Part shown: positions 25,668-33,241 of the stretch, piece after piece
Position numbering within the stretch: the stretch's first letter is position 1
Layout: each line of letters opens with the position of its first letter
Assembly (NCBI RefSeq): GCF_009296175.1
Contig: NZ_VOSK01000039.1
Coordinates: 1-41,472, forward strand
Direction of reading: 5' to 3'
From: Microvirga tunisiensis
GTDB taxonomy: Bacteria > Pseudomonadota > Alphaproteobacteria > Rhizobiales > Beijerinckiaceae
Length of the DNA: 41,472 nucleotides
Translations under genes and position numbers: made by a program
The notes under the pieces: generated by a model
The model's database searches: none
What the model saw: the letters and a program-made list of their open reading frames with translations, nothing else
Told to the model about the DNA's origin: nothing

Positions 25668-27476
25668 ATGAGTTCGCTAGATCTTGCCGTTATCGGCAAT
25701 TGCACGATCTCGGCCCTGGTGGATCGCCGCGCGCAGCTCGTCTGGAGTTGCTTCCCTCGCTTCGACGGCGATCCGGTCTTTTCCGCTCTGCTCGACAGCC
25801 CCGAGGGCCAGACCGATGCGGAGCAGAAGGGCATCTTCGCCATCGACATGGTCGGCATGGTCAGCTGCGAGCAGACCTATCTCGAGAACACGGCGGTTCT
25901 CGTCTCGCGGATGACGGATTCCTTCGGCAACATTCTCGAAACTACCGATTTTGCGCCGCGCTTCAAGCATTACGACCGCACCTTCCGCCCGCCGATGCTG
26001 ATCCGCCGGGTGTATCCGGTGAAGGGCCGTCCGCGCATCCGCGTGAGGCTGCGGCCCCATTACGATTGGGGCGGCTGCCCGCCGAACCTGACCCGCGGCA
26101 GCAATCACCTGCGCTTCGTCGGCCCGGCCTATTCACTGAGGCTCACCACCGACGCTTCCGTGTCCTACGTGCAGGACGAGCGGCCCTTCGTGGTGGACCG
26201 GCCCCTGTCGTTCTTCTTCGGCGAGGACGAGCCGCTTCGGTCAGAGACCGATTCCACGGCCCGGGCCTTTCTCGATAGCACGGTCGATTTCTGGCGCGAC
26301 TGGGTGCGGTCACTCTCCATTCCCTTCGATTGGCAGGAGGCGGTGATCCGCGCCGCCATCACACTCAAGCTGTGCAACTACGAGGAAACGGGCGCTATCG
26401 TGGCGGCGCTCACCACCTCGGTGCCGGAAGCGCCGCACACGAAGCGCAACTGGGATTACCGCTACTGCTGGCTACGTGACGCCTATTTCGTCATCCAGGC
26501 CCTCAATCGGCTCGGCACCACCAAGACGATGGAGGAATACCTCACCTACATCACCAACATCGTCGACGATATGGAGGCCATTCCCGATCAGAAGGACATG
26601 CCGCCGCTCTTCAGCATCACGCGCTCGCCCGATCTGGAGGAGCGGGAGGCGACGGCGCTCGCCGGCTATCGCGGCATGGGCCCCGTGCGTGTCGGCAACG
26701 CGGCCTATACGCAGATCCAGAACGATGCCTATGGCAGCGTCGTCCTGGCCTCCGTGCACGCCTTCCTGGACAAGCGCCTGATCCGCACCGGCAACAGGGC
26801 CTTGTTCTCCCATCTGGAAAAGCTGGGGCACAGGGCCATCGAGGTCTTCGATCAGCCCGATGCCGGTCCCTGGGAGCTGCGCACCAAGGCGGCCGTTCAT
26901 ACCTTTCCGAGCGTGATGTGCTGGGCGGCCTGCGACCGGCTCGTCAAGATCGCCGAAGCCATGGGACGTGAAGACCGGGCCGCGTTCTGGCGCGAGAATG
27001 CCGACCACATGCACAGGGTCATCAACGAGCGCGCCTACAATCCGGAGACAGGCACCTTCGCGTCCTCCTTCGACGGCGCGGATCTCGACGCGACGCTCCT
27101 GCTGCTGGCCGAGCTCGATTTCGTGAAGCCGGACGACCCGCGCTTCATCGCGACCGTGGAAGCCGTGGGCGCGAAGCTACGGCGCGGCGACCTTCTGCTG
27201 CGTTATGATGTGGAGGACGATTTCGGCCTCATGCATACGGCTTTCATGATCTGCGGCTTCTGGTACGTGGATGCCTTGAACGTCATCGGGCGCAAGGACG
27301 AGGCGAAGGAACTGTTCGAGCACATTCTGAGTTTGCGCAATTCCTTCGGGCTTTTCTCCGAGGATGCGGACTACACGACCGGGGAGCTGTGGGGCAACTT
27401 CCCCCAGACCTATTCCATGGTCGGTCTCATCAACTCTGCGGTACGCCTGAGCCGGAGCTGGGAAGAGGCGGTCTGA
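25668..27476 (+). CDS. glycoside hydrolase family 15 protein (glucoamylase/trehalase-like)
   Basis: 602 residues, cytoplasmic. An N-terminal beta-rich domain (MSSLDLAVIGNCTISALVDR, WSCFPRFDGDPVFSALLD) and an (alpha/alpha)6 barrel with the GH15 signature NWDYRYCWLRDAYFVIQALN near residue 262. The second catalytic acid is likely in YDVEDDFGL. GH15 members split alpha-1,4-glucans or, in mycobacteria, trehalose. With otsAB upstream and a glucokinase downstream, a trehalase role is attractive but not shown. ATG one base after the otsB stop; AAAGGGG upstream. Confidence 0.9.
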   Translation: MSSLDLAVIGNCTISALVDRRAQLVWSCFPRFDGDPVFSALLDSPEGQTDAEQKGIFAIDMVGMVSCEQTYLENTAVLVSRMTDSFGNILETTDFAPRFKHYDRTFRPPMLIRRVYPVKGRPRIRVRLRPHYDWGGCPPNLTRGSNHLRFVGPAYSLRLTTDASVSYVQDERPFVVDRPLSFFFGEDEPLRSETDSTARAFLDSTVDFWRDWVRSLSIPFDWQEAVIRAAITLKLCNYEETGAIVAALTTSVPEAPHTKRNWDYRYCWLRDAYFVIQALNRLGTTKTMEEYLTYITNIVDDMEAIPDQKDMPPLFSITRSPDLEEREATALAGYRGMGPVRVGNAAYTQIQNDAYGSVVLASVHAFLDKRLIRTGNRALFSHLEKLGHRAIEVFDQPDAGPWELRTKAAVHTFPSVMCWAACDRLVKIAEAMGREDRAAFWRENADHMHRVINERAYNPETGTFASSFDGADLDATLLLLAELDFVKPDDPRFIATVEAVGAKLRRGDLLLRYDVEDDFGLMHTAFMICGFWYVDALNVIGRKDEAKELFEHILSLRNSFGLFSEDADYTTGELWGNFPQTYSMVGLINSAVRLSRSWEEAV

Positions 27477-27526
27477 TCATTTGGTCATTGGCTTGAAGCG
27501 CGAGGCGGAAAGGACGCTAGGTTTCG

Positions 27527-28525
27527 ATGTTCGCATTTCCTGTTCTGCTCGGGGATATCGGCGGGACCAACGCCCGCTTCGCCGTGTTGCCCGCGCCCGG
27601 AGCGCCCGTTCAGCTGCTGCCGCGGACCCTGACGGCGCAGACGCCCGATCCGGTCGGAGCAATCAGGATCGCGCTCGAGGCCTATGAGGGACCTGCACCT
27701 CGTTCCGCTATCGTGGCGGTAGCAACGCGGGTAGACGCGCCCGCAATCCGCCTCACCAACGCCCACTGGGTGATCGATGCCGAAGCCATCGGCAAGGCGC
27801 TGGATCTTGAGCGCGTTACCCTCGTCAACGACTACACGCCCGTGGCCGCCTCGGTGGATGTGCTCGACGCGGTGCAGGGCGACCTCGCCCCCATCGGAGC
27901 CTTCCCGCCGCCCAGGCCCGGCCCGCGCGTGGTGCTGGGCCCCGGCACCGGGCTCGGCGCGGGAGCGCTGATGCCCGTGGAGGACCGCTTCGCTATCCTG
28001 GCGACGGAGGCCGGCCACATGGAGTTCGGCCCCACGACCGACGAGGAAACCGCGATCTGGCCGCACCTGGAGCGGGTCGGCGGTCGGGTTTCGGGAGAAG
28101 TGGTGCTGTCCGGTCCCGGCCTATTCCGCATCGCCAAGGCGCTGGCCGCCCATCGCTGCGTCGACTGTCCCTACACGATGCCCAACGACGTTCTGGCGGC
28201 GGCCCGCGAGGGCGATGCGATGGCGGCGGATGCGCTTTCCCTCTTCGCGCGCTTCCTCGGGCGCTTCGCCGGCGACCTGGCTCTGACCTTCGAGGCCTCT
28301 GGCGGCGTCTTCATCGCCGGCGGCATTGCGCCCCGCATGATCGACATCCTGCAGGCCGGCGATTTCCGGGGGGCGTTCGACCACAAGGCGCCGCATGACG
28401 CCTGGGCGAGGAAGGTGCCGGTTTACGCCATCGTCAATCCGGAGCCGGCCCTGCAGGGACTTGCCGCCATCGTGTCGAATCCGCAGCGTTTCGTCTTCCA
28501 ATCTCAGGGGTGGCAGGCTACCTGA
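27527..28525 (+). CDS. glk: glucokinase
   Basis: Phosphorylates glucose with ATP to glucose-6-P. 332 residues of the proteobacterial Glk type: phosphate-1 loop LLGDIGGTNARFAVL (residues 8-22), catalytic Asp in LVNDYTPVA (most have NDF), VVLGPGTGLGAGAL, EAGHMEFGP and the adenosine loop GGVFIAGGIAPRM. Follows the GH15 gene by 50 nt with AAAGGA upstream. Would take up glucose released by GH15 and return it as the OtsA substrate. Confidence 0.93.
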   Translation: MFAFPVLLGDIGGTNARFAVLPAPGAPVQLLPRTLTAQTPDPVGAIRIALEAYEGPAPRSAIVAVATRVDAPAIRLTNAHWVIDAEAIGKALDLERVTLVNDYTPVAASVDVLDAVQGDLAPIGAFPPPRPGPRVVLGPGTGLGAGALMPVEDRFAILATEAGHMEFGPTTDEETAIWPHLERVGGRVSGEVVLSGPGLFRIAKALAAHRCVDCPYTMPNDVLAAAREGDAMAADALSLFARFLGRFAGDLALTFEASGGVFIAGGIAPRMIDILQAGDFRGAFDHKAPHDAWARKVPVYAIVNPEPALQGLAAIVSNPQRFVFQSQGWQAT

Positions 28526-28556
28526 CGGGTCCTGGCTAAACCCTGATTGACGGAAC

Positions 28557-29672
28557 ATGAGAACAGACAATATCGCCCTTGCGCCCCTCGCCCCCGGAGC
28601 GAGCCTGTCGCTGACGGTCCAGCGCTTCGGTCCGGAAGGCGCGCGCCCGCGCATTTATATCCAGGCCTCGCTCCATGCCGACGAGATCCCCGGCATGATC
28701 GCGGCGCATCACCTGCGCGAGCGCCTGACCAAGCTTGAGGCCGAGGGCCGCATCAAGGGCGAGATCATCCTCGTGCCCTCCGCCAATCCCATCGGACTCG
28801 CGCAAAGGGTGATGGGAGACCATATCGGCCGCTTCCACCTAGCCGACGGGGTCAATTTCAACCGCGGCTATCCCCACCTCGTGCCGAAGGTCGCCGAGCG
28901 CATCGAAGGCGAGCTCGCGAACGACGGTGAGGCGAATGTCCGTCTGATCCGCGAGGCCCTGCGGGCCGAGCTCGAAGCCTGGCAACCGTCGAACGCGGCC
29001 GAGGTCATGAAGAAGGCCCTGCTGGGTCTGGCCCAGGAGGCCGACGTCGTGCTGGACATGCACTGCGACTCGGAGGCCGTGGTGCATCTCTACACCCACA
29101 CCCGTTCGGCCGAGGAATTCGCCCCGCTCTCGGCGCTCATCGGCTCTCACGCCTATCTCATCGCCGATGTATCGGGCGACGAGCCTTTCGACGAAGCCTG
29201 CAGCCGTCCTTGGGCGGAGCTGGCCGACCGGTTCCCGGATCGTCCGATCCCGTTCGGCTGCCATTCGACGACGCTCGAGTTCCGGGGCGAGCGGGATGTG
29301 GATCATGAGACGGGGAAGGCCGATGCTGCCGCCATGGTCGACTACATGGTCCTACGCGGTGCCATTGCCGGCGAGGCTCCCCAGGTGCCCGAGCCTCTCT
29401 GCCGGGCGACCCCCCTGGCCGCCTCCGAGCCGGTCCAGGCTCCGGCCTACGGCATCCTGGTGTTCAAAGCCGACGTGGGAGCAAAGGTGAAGGAGGGCGA
29501 GGTGATCGCCGAGGTGATCGATCCGCTTACTGGCGCCGTGGTTCTCGCCAAGGCTCCCTCCGACGGCGTGATGTTCGCCCGGGTCGCCGTGCGTTTCGTC
29601 ACGCAGGGGATGCGGATCGCCAAGGTCGCCGGCACGACCGCCAAGCGGACGGGCAAGCTGCTCGGGGCGTAG
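28557..29672 (+). CDS. succinylglutamate desuccinylase/aspartoacylase-family deacylase
   Basis: 371 residues of the M14-like AstE/AspA group. Zinc ligands in ASLHADEIPG (His, Glu) and in DMHCDSEAVVHLY (His), Asn/Arg substrate residues in FNRGYPHL, and a catalytic Glu in TTLEFRGER. The C-terminal ~80 residues form a lipoyl/barrel-like domain (GILVFKADVGAKVKEGEVIA). It removes an acyl group from an N-acyl amino acid; the substrate cannot be read from the sequence. The 31-nt gap to glk makes co-transcription possible, but no metabolic link is obvious. Confidence 0.87.
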   Translation: MRTDNIALAPLAPGASLSLTVQRFGPEGARPRIYIQASLHADEIPGMIAAHHLRERLTKLEAEGRIKGEIILVPSANPIGLAQRVMGDHIGRFHLADGVNFNRGYPHLVPKVAERIEGELANDGEANVRLIREALRAELEAWQPSNAAEVMKKALLGLAQEADVVLDMHCDSEAVVHLYTHTRSAEEFAPLSALIGSHAYLIADVSGDEPFDEACSRPWAELADRFPDRPIPFGCHSTTLEFRGERDVDHETGKADAAAMVDYMVLRGAIAGEAPQVPEPLCRATPLAASEPVQAPAYGILVFKADVGAKVKEGEVIAEVIDPLTGAVVLAKAPSDGVMFARVAVRFVTQGMRIAKVAGTTAKRTGKLLGA

Positions 29673-29706
29673 AAGCTGGCAGAGCCTGACGTATGCTCAC
29701 CTCTTT

Positions 29707-29794
29707 CGTCATCACCGGCCTTGTGCCGGTGATCCCGATCGATGACGCGCGGGCACTTCCAGTCGGGATGGCCGGGACAAGCCCGGCCATGACG
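29707..29794. repeat. 88-bp dispersed intergenic repeat, copy 1
   Basis: Bounded by CGTCA...TGACG and made of two hairpins: TCACCGGC/GCCGGTGA (29712-29732) and GGCCGGG/CCCGGCC (about 29770-29787). A second copy is at 33092-33180; the outer ~30 bp of each end match almost perfectly while the middle differs. This repeat type is common between genes in Rhizobiales. Confidence 0.85.
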
Positions 29795-29846
29795 TGAGGG
29801 AGGAATGACTGTCCGGACTTTTTGGCAGGCCCGCGGTCCGAGCGCA

Positions 29847-29877
29847 AAAAGAAAGGCCGCCCCGAGAGGCGGCCTTT
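29847..29877 (-). terminator. terminator of the small minus-strand gene
   Basis: Perfect 10-bp stem AAAGGCCGCC (29852-29861) / GGCGGCCTTT (29868-29877) with a 6-nt loop. On the minus strand it ends in CTTTTT. It lies 45 nt past the stop codon of the 24-residue ORF and may also serve the plus strand. Confidence 0.85.
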
Positions 29878-29921
29878 CCATTGTCGGTTCCACGGCCCGT
29901 TAGAGCCGGCCATTTTGTGCG

Positions 29922-29996
29922 TTACGCACCGATCTCGGCAGAGGCCAAGATCCAGGTCACGGCAACCGGGGACCGTAGGGTATGACAATGAGACAC
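29922..29996 (-). CDS. 24-residue small protein gene with extended 17-nt Shine-Dalgarno (rreB-like)
   Basis: GTG start at 29996-29994, TAA at 29924-29922. The peptide begins MSHCHTLRSPVAV and ends ILASAEIGA; it has no recognisable domain and a mildly hydrophobic second half. The ribosome-binding site GAAAGGAGGTGATCCAG (30012-29996) is complementary to 17 consecutive bases of the 3' end of 16S rRNA and its last G is the first base of the GTG. A palindrome CCCATATGGG (30030-30039) lies in the leader and a Rho-independent terminator 45 nt after the stop, defining a transcript of about 200 nt. Extended SD, GTG start, tiny ORF and short stand-alone mRNA are the hallmarks of rreB, a ribosome-regulated small mRNA known from Bradyrhizobium; the peptide there is shorter (14 residues). 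Divergent from prfC. Confidence 0.8.
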   Translation of the reverse strand: MSHCHTLRSPVAVTWILASAEIGA

Positions 29997-30012
29997 TGGA
30001 TCACCTCCTTTC
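29996..30012 (-). promoter_or_regulatory. extended Shine-Dalgarno sequence
   Basis: GAAAGGAGGTGATCCAG on the minus strand, a 17-nt perfect complement of the 16S rRNA 3' end (CTGGATCACCTCCTTTC). Normal sites pair over 4-7 nt. Such tight 30S binding is known in rreB to limit rather than boost translation. Confidence 0.9.
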
Positions 30013-30119
30013 GCTGTTGACGGGAAACCCCCATATGGGTTGAGAAGAGCCCAACGGAAGGGCGGGGCGCTGCGGCGTTCTGTCCCCCACCTTCGTTCCC
30101 AGAGAAATTTTAAACCGCC

Positions 30120-31703
30120 ATGACCGATCTTCCGGCCCCCGTGGGTCGCCGCCGAACCTTTGCGATCATCTCCCACCCGGACGCGGGCAAGACCACGCTC
30201 ACCGAAAAGCTCCTGCTCTTCGGGGGCGCGATCCAGCTCGCCGGCGAGGTGAAGGCCAAGAAGAACCGCGTCTCCACCCGGTCCGACTGGATGGGCATCG
30301 AGAAGGAGCGCGGCATCTCGGTCGTGACCTCGGTCATGACCTTCGAGTACGGCGGCTGCGTCTTCAACCTGCTCGACACGCCGGGCCACGAGGACTTCTC
30401 GGAGGACACCTACCGGACGCTGACCGCCGTCGATTCGGCCATCATGGTGATCGACGCCGCGAAGGGCATCGAGGCGCGCACCCGCAAGCTCTTCGAGGTC
30501 TGCCGGATGCGCGACATCCCGATCGTGACCTTCATCAACAAGATGGACCGCGAGGCACGCAATCCCTTCGACCTGCTCGACGAGATCGAGAAGACGCTGG
30601 CTCTCGATACGTCTCCCGTCACTTGGCCGATCAGCCAGGGCAGGAGCTTTGCCGGCACCTTCGACCTTCGCCGCAACATGGTCCGGCGCATCGATACGGA
30701 CGAGGAGCCGACGCAGGTCTCAGGCCCCGACGATCCGAAGCTCCTGAGCCTGCTGCCGCCGGAAGAGGCCGATGCCTGGCAGGAAGAGGTGTCCCTTGCC
30801 CAGGAAGCCTGCAAGCCCTTCGACCTTCAGGCTTTCCGCGAGGGTCACCTCACGCCCGTGTTCTTCGGCTCCGCTTTGCGCAATTTCGGCGTGCGCGATC
30901 TCATCGACGCGCTCGCCTCCTACGCGCCGCCGCCGCGCGGCCAGGAGGCCGACAAGCGCCTTGTCGAGGCGGGCGAGAGCCGCATGACCGGCTTCGTGTT
31001 CAAGATCCAGGCCAACATGGATCCGAACCACCGCGACCGCATCGCCTTCATGCGGATCTGTTCGGGCAAGCTCCAGCGCGGCATGAAGGTGAAGCTCGTG
31101 CGCACGGGCAAGCCCATGAGTCTGAACTCGCCGCAATTCTTCTTCGCGCAGGACCGCGCCATCGCGGACGAGGCCTGGGCCGGCGACGTGGTCGGCATCC
31201 CGAACCACGGCACCCTGCGCATCGGCGATACGCTCACGGAAGGCGAGGACATCATCTTCCGCGGCGTGCCGAGTTTCGCGCCGGAAATCCTGCGCCGCAT
31301 CAAGCTGCAGGACGCGATGAAGGCCAAGAAGCTGCGCGAGGCGCTGCAGCAGATGGCGGAAGAGGGTGTCGTGCAGCTCTTCGTGCCGCAGGACGGCTCC
31401 GGCGCCATCGTCGGCGTGGTCGGCGCGCTGCAGCTCGATGTGCTCAAGGAACGCCTGGGGGCCGAATACGGCCTGCCGATCGACTACGAGCCGACGCGCT
31501 TCTCCATCTGCCGCTGGATCACGGCGGACGATCCGAGGGAGCTCGACAAGTTCGTCGAGAGCCACCTGTCGTCCATGGCGCGGGATCTCGACGATGCGCC
31601 CGTGTTCATGGCGCCGAACACGTTCAATCTTCAGTACGAGGTCGATCGTTACAAGGCGATCCAGTTCTCGGACGTGAAGGATTATCAGAAGAAGGCGGCT
31701 TAG
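30120..31703 (+). CDS. prfC: peptide chain release factor 3
   Basis: GTPase that recycles RF1/RF2 from the ribosome after termination. 527 residues: G1 SHPDAGKTTLTE, G3 LLDTPGHEDFSEDTYRTL, G4 TFINKMDRE; STRSDWMGIEKERGISV is the RF3 switch region. Then domain 2 (MTGFVFKIQANMDPNHRDRI) and the C-terminal domain (VVGALQLDVLKERLGAEYGL), all full length. The ribosome site is weak (AGAGAAA about 15 nt upstream). The upstream 120 bp separate it from the divergent small gene. Its TAG stop is the first three bases of a TAGAGCATCGGA repeat end. Confidence 0.97.
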   Translation: MTDLPAPVGRRRTFAIISHPDAGKTTLTEKLLLFGGAIQLAGEVKAKKNRVSTRSDWMGIEKERGISVVTSVMTFEYGGCVFNLLDTPGHEDFSEDTYRTLTAVDSAIMVIDAAKGIEARTRKLFEVCRMRDIPIVTFINKMDREARNPFDLLDEIEKTLALDTSPVTWPISQGRSFAGTFDLRRNMVRRIDTDEEPTQVSGPDDPKLLSLLPPEEADAWQEEVSLAQEACKPFDLQAFREGHLTPVFFGSALRNFGVRDLIDALASYAPPPRGQEADKRLVEAGESRMTGFVFKIQANMDPNHRDRIAFMRICSGKLQRGMKVKLVRTGKPMSLNSPQFFFAQDRAIADEAWAGDVVGIPNHGTLRIGDTLTEGEDIIFRGVPSFAPEILRRIKLQDAMKAKKLREALQQMAEEGVVQLFVPQDGSGAIVGVVGALQLDVLKERLGAEYGLPIDYEPTRFSICRWITADDPRELDKFVESHLSSMARDLDDAPVFMAPNTFNLQYEVDRYKAIQFSDVKDYQKKAA

Positions 31704-31712
31704 AGCATCGGA
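31701..31712. repeat. TAGAGCATCGGA repeat end carrying the prfC stop
   Basis: TAGAGCATCGGA is identical to the end of the elements at 1642-1694 and 17987-18057 (there on the minus strand). TAG is the prfC stop codon. Only this end is present; the ABC-F remnant follows within a few bases. Confidence 0.75.
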
Positions 31713-31716
31713 GCCA

Positions 31717-31989
31717 AAGAATGCCTGCCGGGCGACGCTGGCCCGGTTCATGTTCCGGGCCGATGGGGCGCTGCAAATCGTCTCGACCTTGAGCGGCGGG
31801 CAATTGCTGCGGACCGGGCTCGCCTGCGTGCTGGGCGGGCCGAGGCCCCCCGGTCTCCTGATCCTCGACTAGCCGACGAACCATCTCGACATCGATTCCA
31901 TCGAAGTGGTCGAGGCTGGGTTGAGGGCCTATGACGGGGCCCTGCTGATCGTCAGCCACGATGAGACCTTCCTGGAAGCCATCGGGGGT
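31717..31989 (+). pseudogene. remnant of an ABC-F family ATPase (C-terminal ATP-binding cassette)
   Basis: One continuous frame reads NACRATLARFMFRADGAL, then signature LSGGQLLRTGLACVLGG, then LLILD-stop-PTNHLDIDSIE and DGALLIVSHDETFLEAIGG. This is the second nucleotide-binding half of a Uup/YheS-like ABC-F protein. Codon 31870-31872 is TAG where the catalytic Walker B glutamate (GAG) belongs, and the first ~400 residues are absent, as is the end. Clearly dead. It lies between the repeat end after prfC and the convergent sugar kinase. Confidence 0.88.
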
Positions 31990-32052
31990 CTCAAGCAGGC
32001 TGGATCTCGCAGATGCGCAGATCTGATCGGGCCCTTTGCTGCCGGCCTCGGC

Positions 32053-32955
32053 TCAGGCCGCCAGCTTGCGCTCGGCGTAACGCTCCTGCACCTGGGCAAT
32101 GTCCTCGACGGACGGCAGGCTGGCTTCGTTCCCGAGGTGCTGGATGGCATGGGCCGAGGCGGCGCGGGCGAAGATGAAATGTTCGCGCCAGGGCAAATTG
32201 GGACGAGCCATGGCCGAATAGACATAGGCGCCGTGGAAGATGTCGCCGGCACCGTTGGTGTCCACCACCGCCTCGCCGGGCACGTTGAGGGCCGGCAGCA
32301 CGCTTTCCTGGCCGGTCTCGTCGTACCAAACGAGACCGCGCTCGCCGAGGGTCACGCCGCCGATCTTGCAGCCGCGGCTCTTGAGATAGCCCAGCATCGC
32401 GGCCGGGGTCAGGTCCATCTGCTCGCACAGACGCTCGGCCACGATGGCGACGTCGATGAATTCCAGAAGCTCATGGGTGTTGGAGCGCAGGCCGCCGCCG
32501 TCGAGGGAGGTGAGAATGCCGGATTCGCGGCAGATCTTGGCATAATGCATGGCCGCATCGGCCTGGTGGCCGTCGAGATGCAGGGCCTTGCAGCCCTGGA
32601 GGTTCAGCGGCGGCACCGGGTGCAGGTAATGGTCATCGCGGCAGCGCACGATGGCGCGCTTGCCGCCCCGCGGCATGATGAAGGACAGGGATGACTCGTG
32701 GACCTTCCGGTGGTGAACCGAGATGCCGTATTTCGCCGCCATGTCGATGAACATGCGGCCGAGCCAGTCATCCGCGACCGAGGTCAGGAGATCGGGTGGC
32801 AGCCCCAGCTTCGCGCAGGCGAAGGCGGCCGTGACCGCATTGCCGCCGAACGAGATCGCATAATCCCGCGCCACGGTTTTCTCGTCCCCGGTCGGAAGCT
32901 CGTCCGCCAGGAAGGTCACGTCGATATAGGTCTGGCCCACGAAAAGAGCATGCAT
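32053..32955 (-). CDS. PfkB-family carbohydrate kinase
   Basis: 300 residues of the ribokinase fold. N-terminal GQTYIDVTFLADELPTGDEK and SFGGNAVTAAFACAKLG (PfkB signature 1), then anion hole and catalytic Asp in VVDTNGAGDIFHGAYVYSAM (signature 2). Phosphorylates a sugar or nucleoside with ATP; the substrate is not evident, and sulfofructose-, fructose- or 2-keto-sugar-kinase-like members share these features. The ATG is at 32955. Same strand as the peptidoglycan-recycling genes but separated from them by 286 bp with a repeat, so probably its own unit. Convergent with the ABC-F remnant. Confidence 0.88.
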   Translation of the reverse strand: MHALFVGQTYIDVTFLADELPTGDEKTVARDYAISFGGNAVTAAFACAKLGLPPDLLTSVADDWLGRMFIDMAAKYGISVHHRKVHESSLSFIMPRGGKRAIVRCRDDHYLHPVPPLNLQGCKALHLDGHQADAAMHYAKICRESGILTSLDGGGLRSNTHELLEFIDVAIVAERLCEQMDLTPAAMLGYLKSRGCKIGGVTLGERGLVWYDETGQESVLPALNVPGEAVVDTNGAGDIFHGAYVYSAMARPNLPWREHFIFARAASAHAIQHLGNEASLPSVEDIAQVQERYAERKLAA

Positions 32956-33091
32956 CGGTCAAATTCGTCTTGGATGGATTCGCCGCTGGAGTCTTGGACG
33001 AGCAGGGCCGTTTAGGCAAGCTCTTCCGGGTTGCGCAGTGCAGGGCAGGCTCGTGGGGCTGGATCGTAAAGGGATGGAGCTCGCTCTTCCA

Positions 33092-33180
33092 CGTCATCAC
33101 CAGCCTTGTGCCGGTGATCCCGATCCGAGAAGCGCTGCACCGTTCAAATCGGGATGGTCGGGACAGGCCCGGCCATGACG
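33092..33180. repeat. 89-bp dispersed intergenic repeat, copy 2
   Basis: Same structure as 29707-29794: CGTCATCACC at the left, GGCCATGACG at the right, paired hairpins inside, with a divergent middle (CGAGAAGCGCTGCACCG). The remainder of the 32956-33241 gap shows no gene I can support. Confidence 0.85.
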
Positions 33181-33241
33181 TGGCAGGCGTCATTCCAGGA
33201 AGGACAAAGCGAGGGGCAATAAGTCGGCCCTTGAGAGTTTG

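Noticed and set aside
29996..30012. Plus-strand sequence identical to the 3' end of 16S rRNA
   Set aside because: Only 17 nt match and the flanks do not resemble rRNA. It is better explained as the complement of an extended Shine-Dalgarno sequence on the minus strand.
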